Shown piece by piece: positions 17,325-25,991 of a stretch of DNA of 64,000 nt (its first letter is position 1; the number at the start of each line of letters is the position of its first letter). Below the pieces are notes generated by a model. That model ran no database searches. It had not been told where the DNA came from and saw nothing but the letters and a program-made list of their open reading frames with translations. Origin of the DNA: Phycisphaeraceae bacterium (GTDB taxonomy: Bacteria; Planctomycetota; Phycisphaerae; Phycisphaerales; UBA1924); the NCBI GenBank assembly GCA_019636565.1, contig JAHBXG010000008.1:1-64000 (forward strand), in the 5' to 3' direction. Position numbers and translations under genes: made by a program.

Positions 17325-17834
17325 TCACCGGAGCAGAATTCGCGCCACCACCTGCACCACAACGAGCGTCTGAGCACCCGCAATCAGATCATCCACCAGA
17401 ATTCCGGCACCACCCGGCAGCCTCTGAAGGCCTCGCGCCGGCCAGATTTTGAGAATGTCGAAGATCCGGAACGCCACAAATGCACCCCCGAGCACGAGGG
17501 TGAGTGTCTGGAAGTTTTGCTCTGCCGCAGCCGGGAGGAACAGCAGCGCAATGGCCTGCCCCGCCGTTTCGTCGGCGACGGCCTGCGAAGGGTCTTTTTT
17601 CCCGAATTTGGCCTCTGCCGCCGAGCCCTGAACGAGGCAACCAACTGAAAAAAGGATGCACCAGGCGACCAGCACCGCGTTGTAAACGATGGGCGAATTT
17701 GCCGGCCCGAAACCGAAATAAATCAACCCGCCTGCGAGCACCACGGTCGGCATGGAGCCCCACGTGCCGCTCGCCGGGCGCATGTGCCCGAGCCCGAAAG
17801 TTGTGATCCAAAGCAGCCTGGAAGAAGTGCTCAT
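17325..17834 (-). CDS. pgpA: Phosphatidylglycerophosphatase A
   Basis: The 169-residue membrane enzyme dephosphorylates phosphatidylglycerophosphate to phosphatidylglycerol. It shows the PgpA layout: TFGLGHMRPASGTWGSM at the N-terminus (the G-x-x-P-x-A-P/S-G-T-x-G/S signature), KKDPSQAVADETAGQ with the DE metal/catalytic acid pair, FRIFDILKIWPARGLQRLPGGAGILVDDLIAG with the conserved DD, and several hydrophobic segments. It starts 6 bases after the pgsA stop, so both steps of phosphatidylglycerol synthesis are encoded together. The start codon is ATG. Confidence 0.93.
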   Translation of the reverse strand: MSTSSRLLWITTFGLGHMRPASGTWGSMPTVVLAGGLIYFGFGPANSPIVYNAVLVAWCILFSVGCLVQGSAAEAKFGKKDPSQAVADETAGQAIALLFLPAAAEQNFQTLTLVLGGAFVAFRIFDILKIWPARGLQRLPGGAGILVDDLIAGAQTLVVVQVVARILLR

Positions 17835-17840
17835 GGAGGG

Positions 17841-18470
17841 CTATTGGTGAGATGCGCCGGCCTGAGCGGCCCGAACCGCGTAAGGAATGATCGACAGTGC
17901 GGTGACGATGACGGCGGTCCACACCATGGCGTCGATGAATTTGCGAGCCAGCATGAGGGGCATGGGGTTGGCGAACGCGAGAATCAGGAAGACGCCCAAG
18001 ATGCACCCGCACTGCACGGTCATCTTGGCCTTGCCGCTGAGGGAAGCGGAGAAATCGATCCCGTGGGCCTCAAGAACCGCGCGAATGGCGGTGACCAGCA
18101 ATTCTCTGGAAAGGATCACCAAGGCCATCCAAGGCATCACGCCACTGACTTGGAGCGCCTTTCCGTTGGAAAGTTGACAGTCAAAGGCGGGTCCGGCCAT
18201 CATGGCAAAGGCTCCCACGACCAGCAACTTGTCGGCAAACGGGTCCATGATCCGCCCGAACTTGCTGATGACCCCCCATCGCCTGGCCAGAAGCCCGTCC
18301 AGGAGATCGGTCAACGCACCCAAGCCAAAAAGCAGGGCGGCCCAAAGCATCGGCCCGGTCGGCGGCGAAAACTGGTCATCCAGCTTTGGATATCGCCAGA
18401 GCGAGAGAAGCGTGATGAGAGCGCCGGCCAGGATCAGCCGAGCCAAGGTCAGCAAGTTTGGCACCGCCAC
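17841..18470 (-). CDS. pgsA: CDP-diacylglycerol-glycerol-3-phosphate 3-phosphatidyltransferase
   Basis: This is a CDP-alcohol phosphatidyltransferase with the full family motif D-x2-D-G-x2-A-R-x8-G-x3-D-x3-D, seen as DLLDGLLARRWGVISKFGRIMDPFADK. PNLLTLARLIL opens the first membrane helix, as in PgsA proteins, and further membrane helices follow. It joins CDP-diacylglycerol and glycerol-3-phosphate at the inner membrane, and PgpA next door finishes the product. The start is uncertain. The frame is open to a GTG at 18653, but the GTG at 18470 gives a 209-residue protein of normal length starting just before PNLLTL, so I prefer it. nuoJ is transcribed divergently. Confidence 0.88.
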   Translation of the reverse strand: MAVPNLLTLARLILAGALITLLSLWRYPKLDDQFSPPTGPMLWAALLFGLGALTDLLDGLLARRWGVISKFGRIMDPFADKLLVVGAFAMMAGPAFDCQLSNGKALQVSGVMPWMALVILSRELLVTAIRAVLEAHGIDFSASLSGKAKMTVQCGCILGVFLILAFANPMPLMLARKFIDAMVWTAVIVTALSIIPYAVRAAQAGASHQ

Positions 18471-18800
18471 CCGCCATCCGACCGCCCGGGCCGGGGCGAT
18501 CAAGGCTGATCGGGAGTGCGCGATACCGGGCTCTGGGTTCACTCGCCAAGCGTACCCGGTGGCGGAGTCGCCGGGATGAAATCCGGCAAACCCGGCCAGG
18601 CGCGTCAAACGACAACGCGGCGGTTCCGAGTTGAACACGTAGTTGGTTCCCACTATCCTCTGCCCTTCGCTCGGCGGGAGGTGGGGGGCTGGGGGGCATC
18701 GCTTGTTGGCGGTGTTTGTTCGGCGGCGTGTGTTGCCAAGTCGGGCGAGCGAGGGGCCGCGGCCTCTCGGCTCATACGGGCCTCGCCCGAGGGGTCGGCG

Positions 18801-19775
18801 TTGGATCAGATCATCAACCCACTGGCTCTCTACGCGGCGTGCGGCCTTGGCGCTATCGGCGTGTGCCTCGCGCTGCCCCGCAAGGAAGGCAAGAACCCGC
18901 AGATCCTCGGCGCGATGCTCGCGTCGATCGCCGGCGCGATCGTGCTGATCGCGATGGGCCTCAAGGCAGGCGGGATGCTCGGCTTCGGTAATTCACCCAC
19001 CGTCTATTTCTACGTTTTCGCCCTTGTCGCGCTCGGGGCTTCGCTCCGAGTCGTCACGCACCCCCGTCCGGTGTACGCGGCACTCTACTTCGTGCTGAGC
19101 ATTCTGGCGACGGCAGGGTTGTTCCTGATTCTGTCGGCGGAGTTCATGGCGTTTGCGCTGGTGATCGTCTACGCCGGTGCCATCCTTATTACATACCTGT
19201 TCGTGATCATGCTCGCGACCCAGGCCCCGACCGAGGGGCTTGAGAATGCGCTGGCGGACTACGACACACAGGCACGTGAGCCGATTATCGCGACCGCTGC
19301 GGGATTTGTGCTTCTGGCGGTTCTGACCACGCTTCTGTTCCGGGGAGTGGACGACTTGCCCTCGCGCAAGAGCCCGGGCGGGCAGGCGCTGCTGGCGGAG
19401 ATGCCCCGCAAGATCGAAGCCGCGCTCACGTTCTCGGGCGGGCTGGCGTCGGGCGACAAGGTCGTGGTGAACGAGCAGGGCGAAGCCAGCATCGACTTTG
19501 GGGCACGAACCGTGAAGGTGCGGACCGCCGCGGGCCAAGAGAAGGCCGTGACCCTGCCGGCGGATCTCGCGGTTTCGAATGTCGAGATGGTGGGATTCAA
19601 CCTGCTGCGAGATCATCCTGGCTCGATCGAGATCGCGGGCGTCATCCTGCTGATGGCGATGCTGGGGGCCGTGGTACTAAGCCGTAAGCAGGTGCAATTG
19701 GATGAAGACGCCAAAGAGCGGCACGCCAAGAGCCTCGCGGCGGAAGTGGCACAGGGCGTGGAGACCAACCCATGA
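18801..19775 (+). CDS. nuoJ: NADH-quinone oxidoreductase subunit J, with enlarged loop
   Basis: This is a complex I membrane subunit (ND6 homologue). The conserved core VYFYVFALVALGASLRVV, HPRPVYAALYFVLSILATAGLFLIL and FMAFALVIVYAGAILITYLFVIML is clear. The protein is about 324 residues from TTG 18801, against roughly 170-220 for the family. The excess lies between the penultimate and last membrane helices, where about 110 residues (from about DDLPSRKSPGG to LPADLAVSNVEM) form a soluble-looking, beta-rich insertion; the last helix is IEIAGVILLMAMLGAVVL. I prefer TTG 18801 (gaggggt upstream) because it begins just before the first helix; a longer frame runs back to 18516 over low-quality sequence. 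It overlaps nuoK by ATGA. Confidence 0.88.
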   Translation: MDQIINPLALYAACGLGAIGVCLALPRKEGKNPQILGAMLASIAGAIVLIAMGLKAGGMLGFGNSPTVYFYVFALVALGASLRVVTHPRPVYAALYFVLSILATAGLFLILSAEFMAFALVIVYAGAILITYLFVIMLATQAPTEGLENALADYDTQAREPIIATAAGFVLLAVLTTLLFRGVDDLPSRKSPGGQALLAEMPRKIEAALTFSGGLASGDKVVVNEQGEASIDFGARTVKVRTAAGQEKAVTLPADLAVSNVEMVGFNLLRDHPGSIEIAGVILLMAMLGAVVLSRKQVQLDEDAKERHAKSLAAEVAQGVETNP

Positions 19776-20125
19776 ATACGGCCCTGACTCTGGCACAGGA
19801 TGGTTTCCCGGCGGCGTTTCCGAGCATCACGCTTGCCCACTATTTGTTCATCTCGGCCGCGATGTTCACGATCGGGCTGATCGGCTTCCTGACGCGGCGC
19901 AACCTCATCATCATGTTCCTTTGCACCGAACTCATGTTCCAGGCAGCGGGAATCGCGCTGGTCGCGTTCAGCCGCTTCCACATGAACATGACGGGGCAGA
20001 GCTTTGTGATCTTCATCGTGACAGTGGCGGCAGCGGAAGCGGCGATGGCGCTGGCTCTCGTGGTGCTGCTCTTCCGCCGCCGGGAAAGCCTGGATGCGGA
20101 GGAATGGTCGGAATTGAAGGGCTGA
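19772..20125 (+). CDS. nuoK: NADH-quinone oxidoreductase subunit K
   Basis: The 117-residue protein has three membrane helices and the NuoK core ISAAMFTIGLIGFLTRRNLIIMFLCTELMFQAAGIALVAFS. The conserved membrane glutamate is in CTELM and a second acidic residue is in the AAAEAAMALAL helix. It is part of the proton-pumping membrane arm. Translation is coupled to nuoJ by an ATGA overlap. The length is slightly above the usual 100 because of an N-terminal extension (ALTLAQDGFPAAFPS) and a charged tail. Confidence 0.95.
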   Translation: MNTALTLAQDGFPAAFPSITLAHYLFISAAMFTIGLIGFLTRRNLIIMFLCTELMFQAAGIALVAFSRFHMNMTGQSFVIFIVTVAAAEAAMALALVVLLFRRRESLDAEEWSELKG

Positions 20126-20183
20126 TTCGGGCGGCAGCGGATAAGAGTCCGCTGCGGCAAGCAAGGCCCCTTGCGGAGCACTC

Positions 20184-22490
20184 GTGACGACTCTTCTTTC
20201 TACCCTCGCACTCGCCTCATCCGGACCTGCATCCGGCAGCGGGCCCGCGCTCAACCCGATTTTGTCCGGACCACCGGAAGCGTTGCTTTTGCTCGCGCTG
20301 CCGATGCTGGGAGTCGTGCTATGTACGCTGTGCGCGATCCTGCGTGTCAAAAGCAAGGCCCCGGCGTTCCTGACGGTCGCGTGCCTCGCGGGCGGGTTTG
20401 TTGTTGCGGTCCGCTTGTTCCAAGCCTCCTCCGGCGCACCGGTTATCACTCACGGCTTTGAATGGTTCTTCCTGGAGTGGGGCGAAGGGAACGGGCAGCG
20501 GCTGGTCGGCAACTTCTCGCTCTACATCGATTCGCTCACGATCTTGTGGATGCTGTTCGTCACCGGGCTGGCGACCCTTATCGCGCTGTACGCCAGCGAA
20601 TACATGAGCCCGGACCTGGGCACGGGCTACTGCCGCTTCTTCGCGGCGTTCAACCTGTTTGTCTTCAGCATGACGTGCCTGGTCATGGGCGACAACCTCC
20701 TGCTGCTCTTTTTGGGCTGGGAAGGCGTCGGTCTGTGCTCGTATCTGCTCATCGGCTACTACTACAAGAAGCCCTCGGCGGTCGAGGCGGCCAAGAAGGC
20801 GTTCATCCTGAACCGCATCGGCGACCTGGGCCTGCTGATGGGAATCGGGCTGACGTTCGTTCAATTCGGCAGCATCGAATTCCGGGAAATTTTCCACGCG
20901 GCGCAGCCGTACATCGATGCCGCGAAGGCGGGTCGGTATTCCGAGATTCCGTTCCAGTTGCAGTTGATCCCGATTCTGCTGGCGATCGGCGCGTTCGGTA
21001 AGTCGGCGCAGTTGCCTCTGTACGTGTGGCTGCCCGACGCGATGGAAGGCCCGACCCCGGTGTCGGCCCTGATCCATGCCGCGACGATGGTGACGGCGGG
21101 CGTGTACCTGGTTGCCCGCATGTACCCGCTCTTCCTGCTCAGCGAGATCGCGCTGCCTCTGGTGGCGTGGGTTGGCGCTTTGACGGCGTTTGTTGCCGCG
21201 ACAATCGGCATGGCTCAATTCGATATCAAGCGCATCATGGCGTACTCAACGGTGAGCCAGTTGGGTTACATGTTCGCGGGCCTGGGCGGATTGACCAGCA
21301 CGGGCGCCGCGTTCCATGTGGTGACGCACGCGTTCTTCAAGGCCTTGTTGTTCCTCTCCTGCGGCGCGATCATGCACGGCTTTGCCGGGCAGCTCGATCT
21401 TCGCAAACTCAGCGGCCTGCGCCGGCTCAAGGGCTGGGGCATCGTGTCGTTCGGCATGCTGGTGGGCTGCCTGAACTTGTCTGGTTTCCCGTTCACCTCG
21501 GGCTTCTTCAGCAAGGACATGCTGATCGCCTCGAACTACCTCACACCGGGCTTGGCGCCGATCGGCTGGATCCTGCTCATCACCGCCGGGATGACGGCGT
21601 ATTACACGTTCCGAGTGTTTTTCCGCGTCATCGTGGGTCCGCTGCACTACGAGCCGGGCGAAGAACTGCACTCGGCGCACGACGACCACGGCGATGCACA
21701 CGGTGCTGGGCATGACGATCACAATCACGTTCAAGACGACCACGCCCACCACGATCACGGGCACGGTGGACACTTCCACCCGCACGCGCCGGGCTGGGCA
21801 ATCAACACCGTGCTGCTCACGCTGAGCATCTGCTCGCTTGCCGCTACCGGTCTCAATTTCATGCACTTGCCGGGCCAGCCCCATATCGATGGCGGCGTGG
21901 TGCCCGAGATGGTGATGCAATCGTCCGCGGCGTACGCGTCCCCCTATGAGCACCATTCCGAAGCGCACGAAGGCACGGGCGACGGCGGGCACGAGGGCCC
22001 CGATTCGCTCGATGTTCCGTCGTACGTGCCAACCTATGTGGGGCTTGAAGAGCCGGGCGCTCATGCGGGCACGTTCCTGGGATGGAATCCGCACGCGGTG
22101 CTTTATTACGTTTCGGGTGCCGTGGGCTTTACGGGCATTTTCTTCGCGTTCTGGCTGCATTATGTCGGACGCACCACCGCCGCGACCGCGAAGGCCGATG
22201 CCCTGCTGCCCTACCTCGGGCCGATCCCAAAGTGGGCTCAGCACAAGTGGTACGTGGACGAGTTCTACAACCTTGCGATCCGCGTGCCGATCCTGATCGC
22301 GGCGCACATCTTCAATCTCTTCGACAAATGGATCGTGGACGGACTGGTGCGGATGTTCGGCGCGATCCCGCGCTGGATCGGAAACACCATCCGGCCGACG
22401 CAGTCGGGCGAGTTGCACGGGTACGCCGCGGGAATGGCCGCGGGCGTCGCGTTGCTGCTCTTCATCGTCTTCATACTGACCCTTCGCTGA
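20184..22490 (+). CDS. nuoL: NADH-quinone oxidoreductase subunit L
   Basis: The 768-residue protein is the distal antiporter-like subunit of complex I. Conserved blocks include FSLYIDSLTILWMLFVTG, LGWEGVGLCSYLLIGYYY, the KSAQLPLYVWLPDAMEGPTPVSALIHAATMV-type block (KSAQLPLYVWLPDAM and PVSALIHAATMV), and FDIKRIMAYSTVSQLGYM. Residues of about 497-536 form a cytoplasm- or periplasm-facing loop very rich in His and Asp (repeated DDH, HH and HGH). The C-terminal lateral helix region is present (KWYVDEFYNLAI). It starts with GTG at 20184, 58 bases after nuoK. Confidence 0.97.
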   Translation: MTTLLSTLALASSGPASGSGPALNPILSGPPEALLLLALPMLGVVLCTLCAILRVKSKAPAFLTVACLAGGFVVAVRLFQASSGAPVITHGFEWFFLEWGEGNGQRLVGNFSLYIDSLTILWMLFVTGLATLIALYASEYMSPDLGTGYCRFFAAFNLFVFSMTCLVMGDNLLLLFLGWEGVGLCSYLLIGYYYKKPSAVEAAKKAFILNRIGDLGLLMGIGLTFVQFGSIEFREIFHAAQPYIDAAKAGRYSEIPFQLQLIPILLAIGAFGKSAQLPLYVWLPDAMEGPTPVSALIHAATMVTAGVYLVARMYPLFLLSEIALPLVAWVGALTAFVAATIGMAQFDIKRIMAYSTVSQLGYMFAGLGGLTSTGAAFHVVTHAFFKALLFLSCGAIMHGFAGQLDLRKLSGLRRLKGWGIVSFGMLVGCLNLSGFPFTSGFFSKDMLIASNYLTPGLAPIGWILLITAGMTAYYTFRVFFRVIVGPLHYEPGEELHSAHDDHGDAHGAGHDDHNHVQDDHAHHDHGHGGHFHPHAPGWAINTVLLTLSICSLAATGLNFMHLPGQPHIDGGVVPEMVMQSSAAYASPYEHHSEAHEGTGDGGHEGPDSLDVPSYVPTYVGLEEPGAHAGTFLGWNPHAVLYYVSGAVGFTGIFFAFWLHYVGRTTAATAKADALLPYLGPIPKWAQHKWYVDEFYNLAIRVPILIAAHIFNLFDKWIVDGLVRMFGAIPRWIGNTIRPTQSGELHGYAAGMAAGVALLLFIVFILTLR

Positions 22491-22521
22491 CCGAGTCTGA
22501 CTTCCGGAGTCTTCGGCCTTG

Positions 22522-24318
22522 ATGCAGAGCCCCGACACCTTCGCCGCCCCCACTACCGCCCCGATCGCGGCGGCTGTTACTTCGTCCGGTTTCCTGCACA
22601 CCTGGATTCTGGCGCTGCTCGTCTTGATCCCGCTCGCGTTTGCGCTGTTCCTGGCGTTCTCGCCCGAGAAGCGGGCCCGCGCCACGGCCCTGCTCGGCAC
22701 TCTCGTTGCCTTGGCGTTCACGATCGTCTCGCTCTTCCAGTTCGATTGGTCACACGGCGCAGAATTCCAGTTTGCGAATCAGATCAAGTGGCTTCCCGCG
22801 CTCGGGATTTCGGTCTCGATGGGCGTTGATTCGGTCTCGCTGCTGCTCATCGCCCTTGCGGGGTTGCTGGGGCCGATCTGCGTGCTTGCCTCGTGGACGG
22901 CGATCACCAACCGCGTTCGCACCTATTACGCGTGGATGCTGGTGCTTCAGGCCGCGATGGTGGGCGTGTTCATCGCGCGCGATCTGATCCTGTTCTACGT
23001 CTGCTTCGAATTCACGCTGATCCCGATGTACATCCTGATCAGCCTGTACGGATCGACCAATCGCAAGCGTGCCGCGACGACGTTTTTCCTGTACACCTTC
23101 ACCGGCTCGATGATCGCGCTGGCGGGGCTGGTCTACGTCGCGTGGATCAACGCGGGGCTGCCCACCGATTCGTTCCCCGGCGCGGGCAAGTGGACCTTTG
23201 ACATCGCCACGCTCCAGCAGGCTTCCATCGGTTACCTGACGTTCGCGCAGCAGTCGATGGTGTTGCTCGCGCTGATGGCCGGCTTTGCGGTTAAGGTGCC
23301 GCTCTTCCCGGTTCACACCTGGCTCCCGCTCGCGCACACCGAGGCCCCCACCGCCGGCTCGGTGATCCTCGCGGGCGTGCTGCTGAAACTCGGCACGTAC
23401 GGGATTTACCGCTTCGCGCTCCCGTTCTGCACCGACGCGTTCATCCACTACGCGCCCTTCATCGCGGTGCTGTGCATCATCGGAATCCTTTATGGTGGGC
23501 TGATCTGCTGGGTGCAGACCGACATGAAGAAACTGGTCGCGTACTCGTCTGTCGCGCACCTTGGTTTCTGCATTCTCGGATTGGTCGCGTTGAATACGGC
23601 GGGCCTGCAGGGCTCGATCCTCTACATGATCAATCACGGTCTCTCGACCGGCGCGCTCTTCCTCTGCGTCGGCTTCGTCTACGAACGCTACCACACGCGT
23701 TCGATGAAAGATGTTGGCGGGCTCGCGGCCAAGATGCCCATCTGGGCCACCTTCATGGTCTTCTTCGTCATGGCTTCGGTCGGCCTGCCCGGCCTCAACG
23801 GCTTTGTCGGTGAGTTCCTCTGCATTTTCGGCACGTTCCAGGCGAGCGATTCGTGGGGTAAGGGAATCTGGGGGAGCAACGGAGCCCCCGTCCCCGGGGC
23901 GACGGCCGGCAACCTTGGTCCGTGGTACGCACTCATCGCGGGGCTGGGCGTCATCGTCGCCGCGATGTACCTGCTGATCATGGTCGGCAAGGTTGTCTTC
24001 GGTCCGCTCCGCGAGCCGGGCGGACACGGGCACGATGCGCACGCGGCGCATGACGATCAGGGCCACCTCCCCACCGACCTCACCGCCCGCGAGATTACCT
24101 GCCTTGTGCCACTGGCCATCGCGTGCCTGGTCTTTGGGCTGTATCCCATGCCGCTGTTTGATGCATTGAAAGGGCCGGTCAATGAGACCTTGGCGCATGT
24201 TCAGAACGTGCGCGACAACCCGATTCAGCCCGATGGCGGCCGCCCCGAGGTCGCTGCCGTAGCCACACAACCGACTCTGGAATCACGCCTTTCTGGGTCC
24301 GAGGAGGCCCCCCGATGA
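22522..24318 (+). CDS. nuoM: NADH-quinone oxidoreductase subunit M
   Basis: The protein has about 598 residues and is an antiporter-like subunit. Conserved segments are GVDSVSLLLIALAGLLGPI, FYVCFEFTLIPMYILIS (with the key glutamate), VKVPLFPVHTWLPLAHTEAP, DMKKLVAYSSVAHLGF and GLPGLNGFVGEFL. A His-rich loop (GGHGHDAHAAHDDQGH) near residues 500-516 lies at the same place as the longer His-rich loop of NuoL. I chose the ATG at 22522; a TTG immediately before it is less likely. It overlaps nuoN by ATGA. Confidence 0.97.
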   Translation: MQSPDTFAAPTTAPIAAAVTSSGFLHTWILALLVLIPLAFALFLAFSPEKRARATALLGTLVALAFTIVSLFQFDWSHGAEFQFANQIKWLPALGISVSMGVDSVSLLLIALAGLLGPICVLASWTAITNRVRTYYAWMLVLQAAMVGVFIARDLILFYVCFEFTLIPMYILISLYGSTNRKRAATTFFLYTFTGSMIALAGLVYVAWINAGLPTDSFPGAGKWTFDIATLQQASIGYLTFAQQSMVLLALMAGFAVKVPLFPVHTWLPLAHTEAPTAGSVILAGVLLKLGTYGIYRFALPFCTDAFIHYAPFIAVLCIIGILYGGLICWVQTDMKKLVAYSSVAHLGFCILGLVALNTAGLQGSILYMINHGLSTGALFLCVGFVYERYHTRSMKDVGGLAAKMPIWATFMVFFVMASVGLPGLNGFVGEFLCIFGTFQASDSWGKGIWGSNGAPVPGATAGNLGPWYALIAGLGVIVAAMYLLIMVGKVVFGPLREPGGHGHDAHAAHDDQGHLPTDLTAREITCLVPLAIACLVFGLYPMPLFDALKGPVNETLAHVQNVRDNPIQPDGGRPEVAAVATQPTLESRLSGSEEAPR

Positions 24319-25937
24319 TCGGACGCCTTGCCTTCCTCTGGCCCGAGATCGCGCTCTTCGCCGCGACGTGCATCGTGATGGTGCTGGGGCTCTCACGCAA
24401 TTTGTCCATCCGCAAGTCTTCGGCTTGGGTTTGCGCAATTGGTCTCGTCGTCGCGGGCCTGCTGTCGGCGTTCACGACGCCGGGCGCCTGGGGCGCCCCC
24501 ACTCCCTCCGCGGCAAGCGGTCAGATGATGCTTCCGACGATGGTGCCGTTCGCGAAGACGCTGGTCTGCATCGTCGCGCTCATGCTCCTGCCGTTGCTGG
24601 CGGGAACGGTCGATCGGCTTGAGGAAGCACGCATCGCATCCGGAAAAGGTGGCTTCAACCCCCTCCGCTCCAATCGGGCCGAGTTCTATTCGTTTTTCCT
24701 GTTCTCGATCACCGGCCTGCTGCTGGTGGCCGACGCCGACGACCTCATATGGCTCTTCCTCGCCCTCGAACTGACCAGCCTGCCGACATACATCATGGTG
24801 GCGATCAGTTCGTCGCGGCACCGCTCGCAGGAAGCCGCCGTCAAGTACTTTTTCCTCGGCGCGCTCGGGGCCGCGATCTTTCTGTACGGGTTCGCGTTGC
24901 TCTATGGCGCGACCGGTTCAACGAATCTGAATGCCATCCACGCCTCGCTCACCGCGGGCGGCCCTTCGACGCTCGCGATGGCCGGACTCATGCTCAGCGT
25001 GCTTGGGCTGTGCTTCAAGATCGCCGCCGTCCCGATGCATTTCTACACGGCCGATGTTTATCAGGGCGCATCTTCCGGCGTCGCCGCGATGCTTGCGTTT
25101 GTGCCCAAGACCGCCGGCTTCCTCGCGATCCTTCTGATGGTCGGCTTGGTCGGCTGGAACTACGGACCCCGGGGTACGTCGCTGCCCGATGCGATGCGTC
25201 TGCTCCTGTGGGTGATTGCCGCGCTCACCATGACGGTGGGCAACGTGCTGGCGGTTCTCCAATCAAGCGCGAAACGCACGCTGGCGTATTCCTCCATCGC
25301 GCACTCGGGCTATATGCTCGTCGGCGTCATCGCCGGACCCGGCGATGGAAGTTTCACCAGCAGCGGCATCTCTGCCGTGCTCTTCTACCTGCTCGCGTAC
25401 GGCGTGACGAATCTGGGTGCCTTCGCGGCGCTTGGTGCGGTTGAAAAGCCCTCTGCCGACGGGAGCGAACCCCGCGAACTGGATAGTTTCGAAGACTTGC
25501 GCGGATTGTGCCGCACCCATCCGGCCGCGGGATGGATGATGGTGCTCTGCTCGCTGAGCCTGCTCGGCATGCCGCCGCTGCTGGGCTTCTTTGGCAAGTT
25601 GCCTCTGTTCACCAGCGGCATCTCTGCCGGTGAGATTCCTCTGGTGATTGTGCTGGCCATCAACTCCGCCATCGCGGCGTTCTATTACCTGCGTCTGATG
25701 GCGTATCCGCTGCTCGAAGATCCAGCGGCTCGGGGCGATAACTCCGTCGATAATCCGTTCGTCTCGAGGCGATTTGCCGGCTTGATCTCCGCCAGCGGTG
25801 TGATTGTCCTCGCCGTGTTCGCGAATGCCCTCATGAGGCAGTCAACCATCGCGGGGAGATACAAGTCGCAACGGGTGGCGGCGATCGAACACGAACCGGC
25901 CTTGACGGTGGCGCAACCGAGCCCAACGGACCACTGA
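24315..25937 (+). CDS. nuoN: NADH-quinone oxidoreductase subunit N
   Basis: The 540-residue antiporter-like subunit completes the nuoJKLMN set. Conserved features are LFLALELTSLPTYIMVA, HRSQEAAVKYFFLGALGAAIFLYGFALLYG-like helices, KIAAVPMHFYTADVYQGA, and RTLAYSSIAHSGYMLVG. The start overlaps the nuoM stop (ATGA). nuoA-I are not in the window: upstream of nuoJ lies divergent pgsA and downstream a peptidase, so the membrane arm genes are separated from the rest of complex I. Confidence 0.96.
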   Translation: MIGRLAFLWPEIALFAATCIVMVLGLSRNLSIRKSSAWVCAIGLVVAGLLSAFTTPGAWGAPTPSAASGQMMLPTMVPFAKTLVCIVALMLLPLLAGTVDRLEEARIASGKGGFNPLRSNRAEFYSFFLFSITGLLLVADADDLIWLFLALELTSLPTYIMVAISSSRHRSQEAAVKYFFLGALGAAIFLYGFALLYGATGSTNLNAIHASLTAGGPSTLAMAGLMLSVLGLCFKIAAVPMHFYTADVYQGASSGVAAMLAFVPKTAGFLAILLMVGLVGWNYGPRGTSLPDAMRLLLWVIAALTMTVGNVLAVLQSSAKRTLAYSSIAHSGYMLVGVIAGPGDGSFTSSGISAVLFYLLAYGVTNLGAFAALGAVEKPSADGSEPRELDSFEDLRGLCRTHPAAGWMMVLCSLSLLGMPPLLGFFGKLPLFTSGISAGEIPLVIVLAINSAIAAFYYLRLMAYPLLEDPAARGDNSVDNPFVSRRFAGLISASGVIVLAVFANALMRQSTIAGRYKSQRVAAIEHEPALTVAQPSPTDH

Positions 25938-25991
25938 TCGTCGCTCCGCGACGCAGTGGTACCATTGCCCTTCCACAGGGAGGGAATCAAC

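Noticed and set aside
18516..18800. N-terminal extension of NuoJ by 95 residues
   Set aside because: Low-complexity, not membrane-like, overlaps the divergent pgsA 5' region; TTG 18801 places the start just before the first helix.
21246..24270. Two long antisense open frames over nuoL and nuoM
   Set aside because: They mirror well-conserved complex I subunits; same GC-driven artefact.
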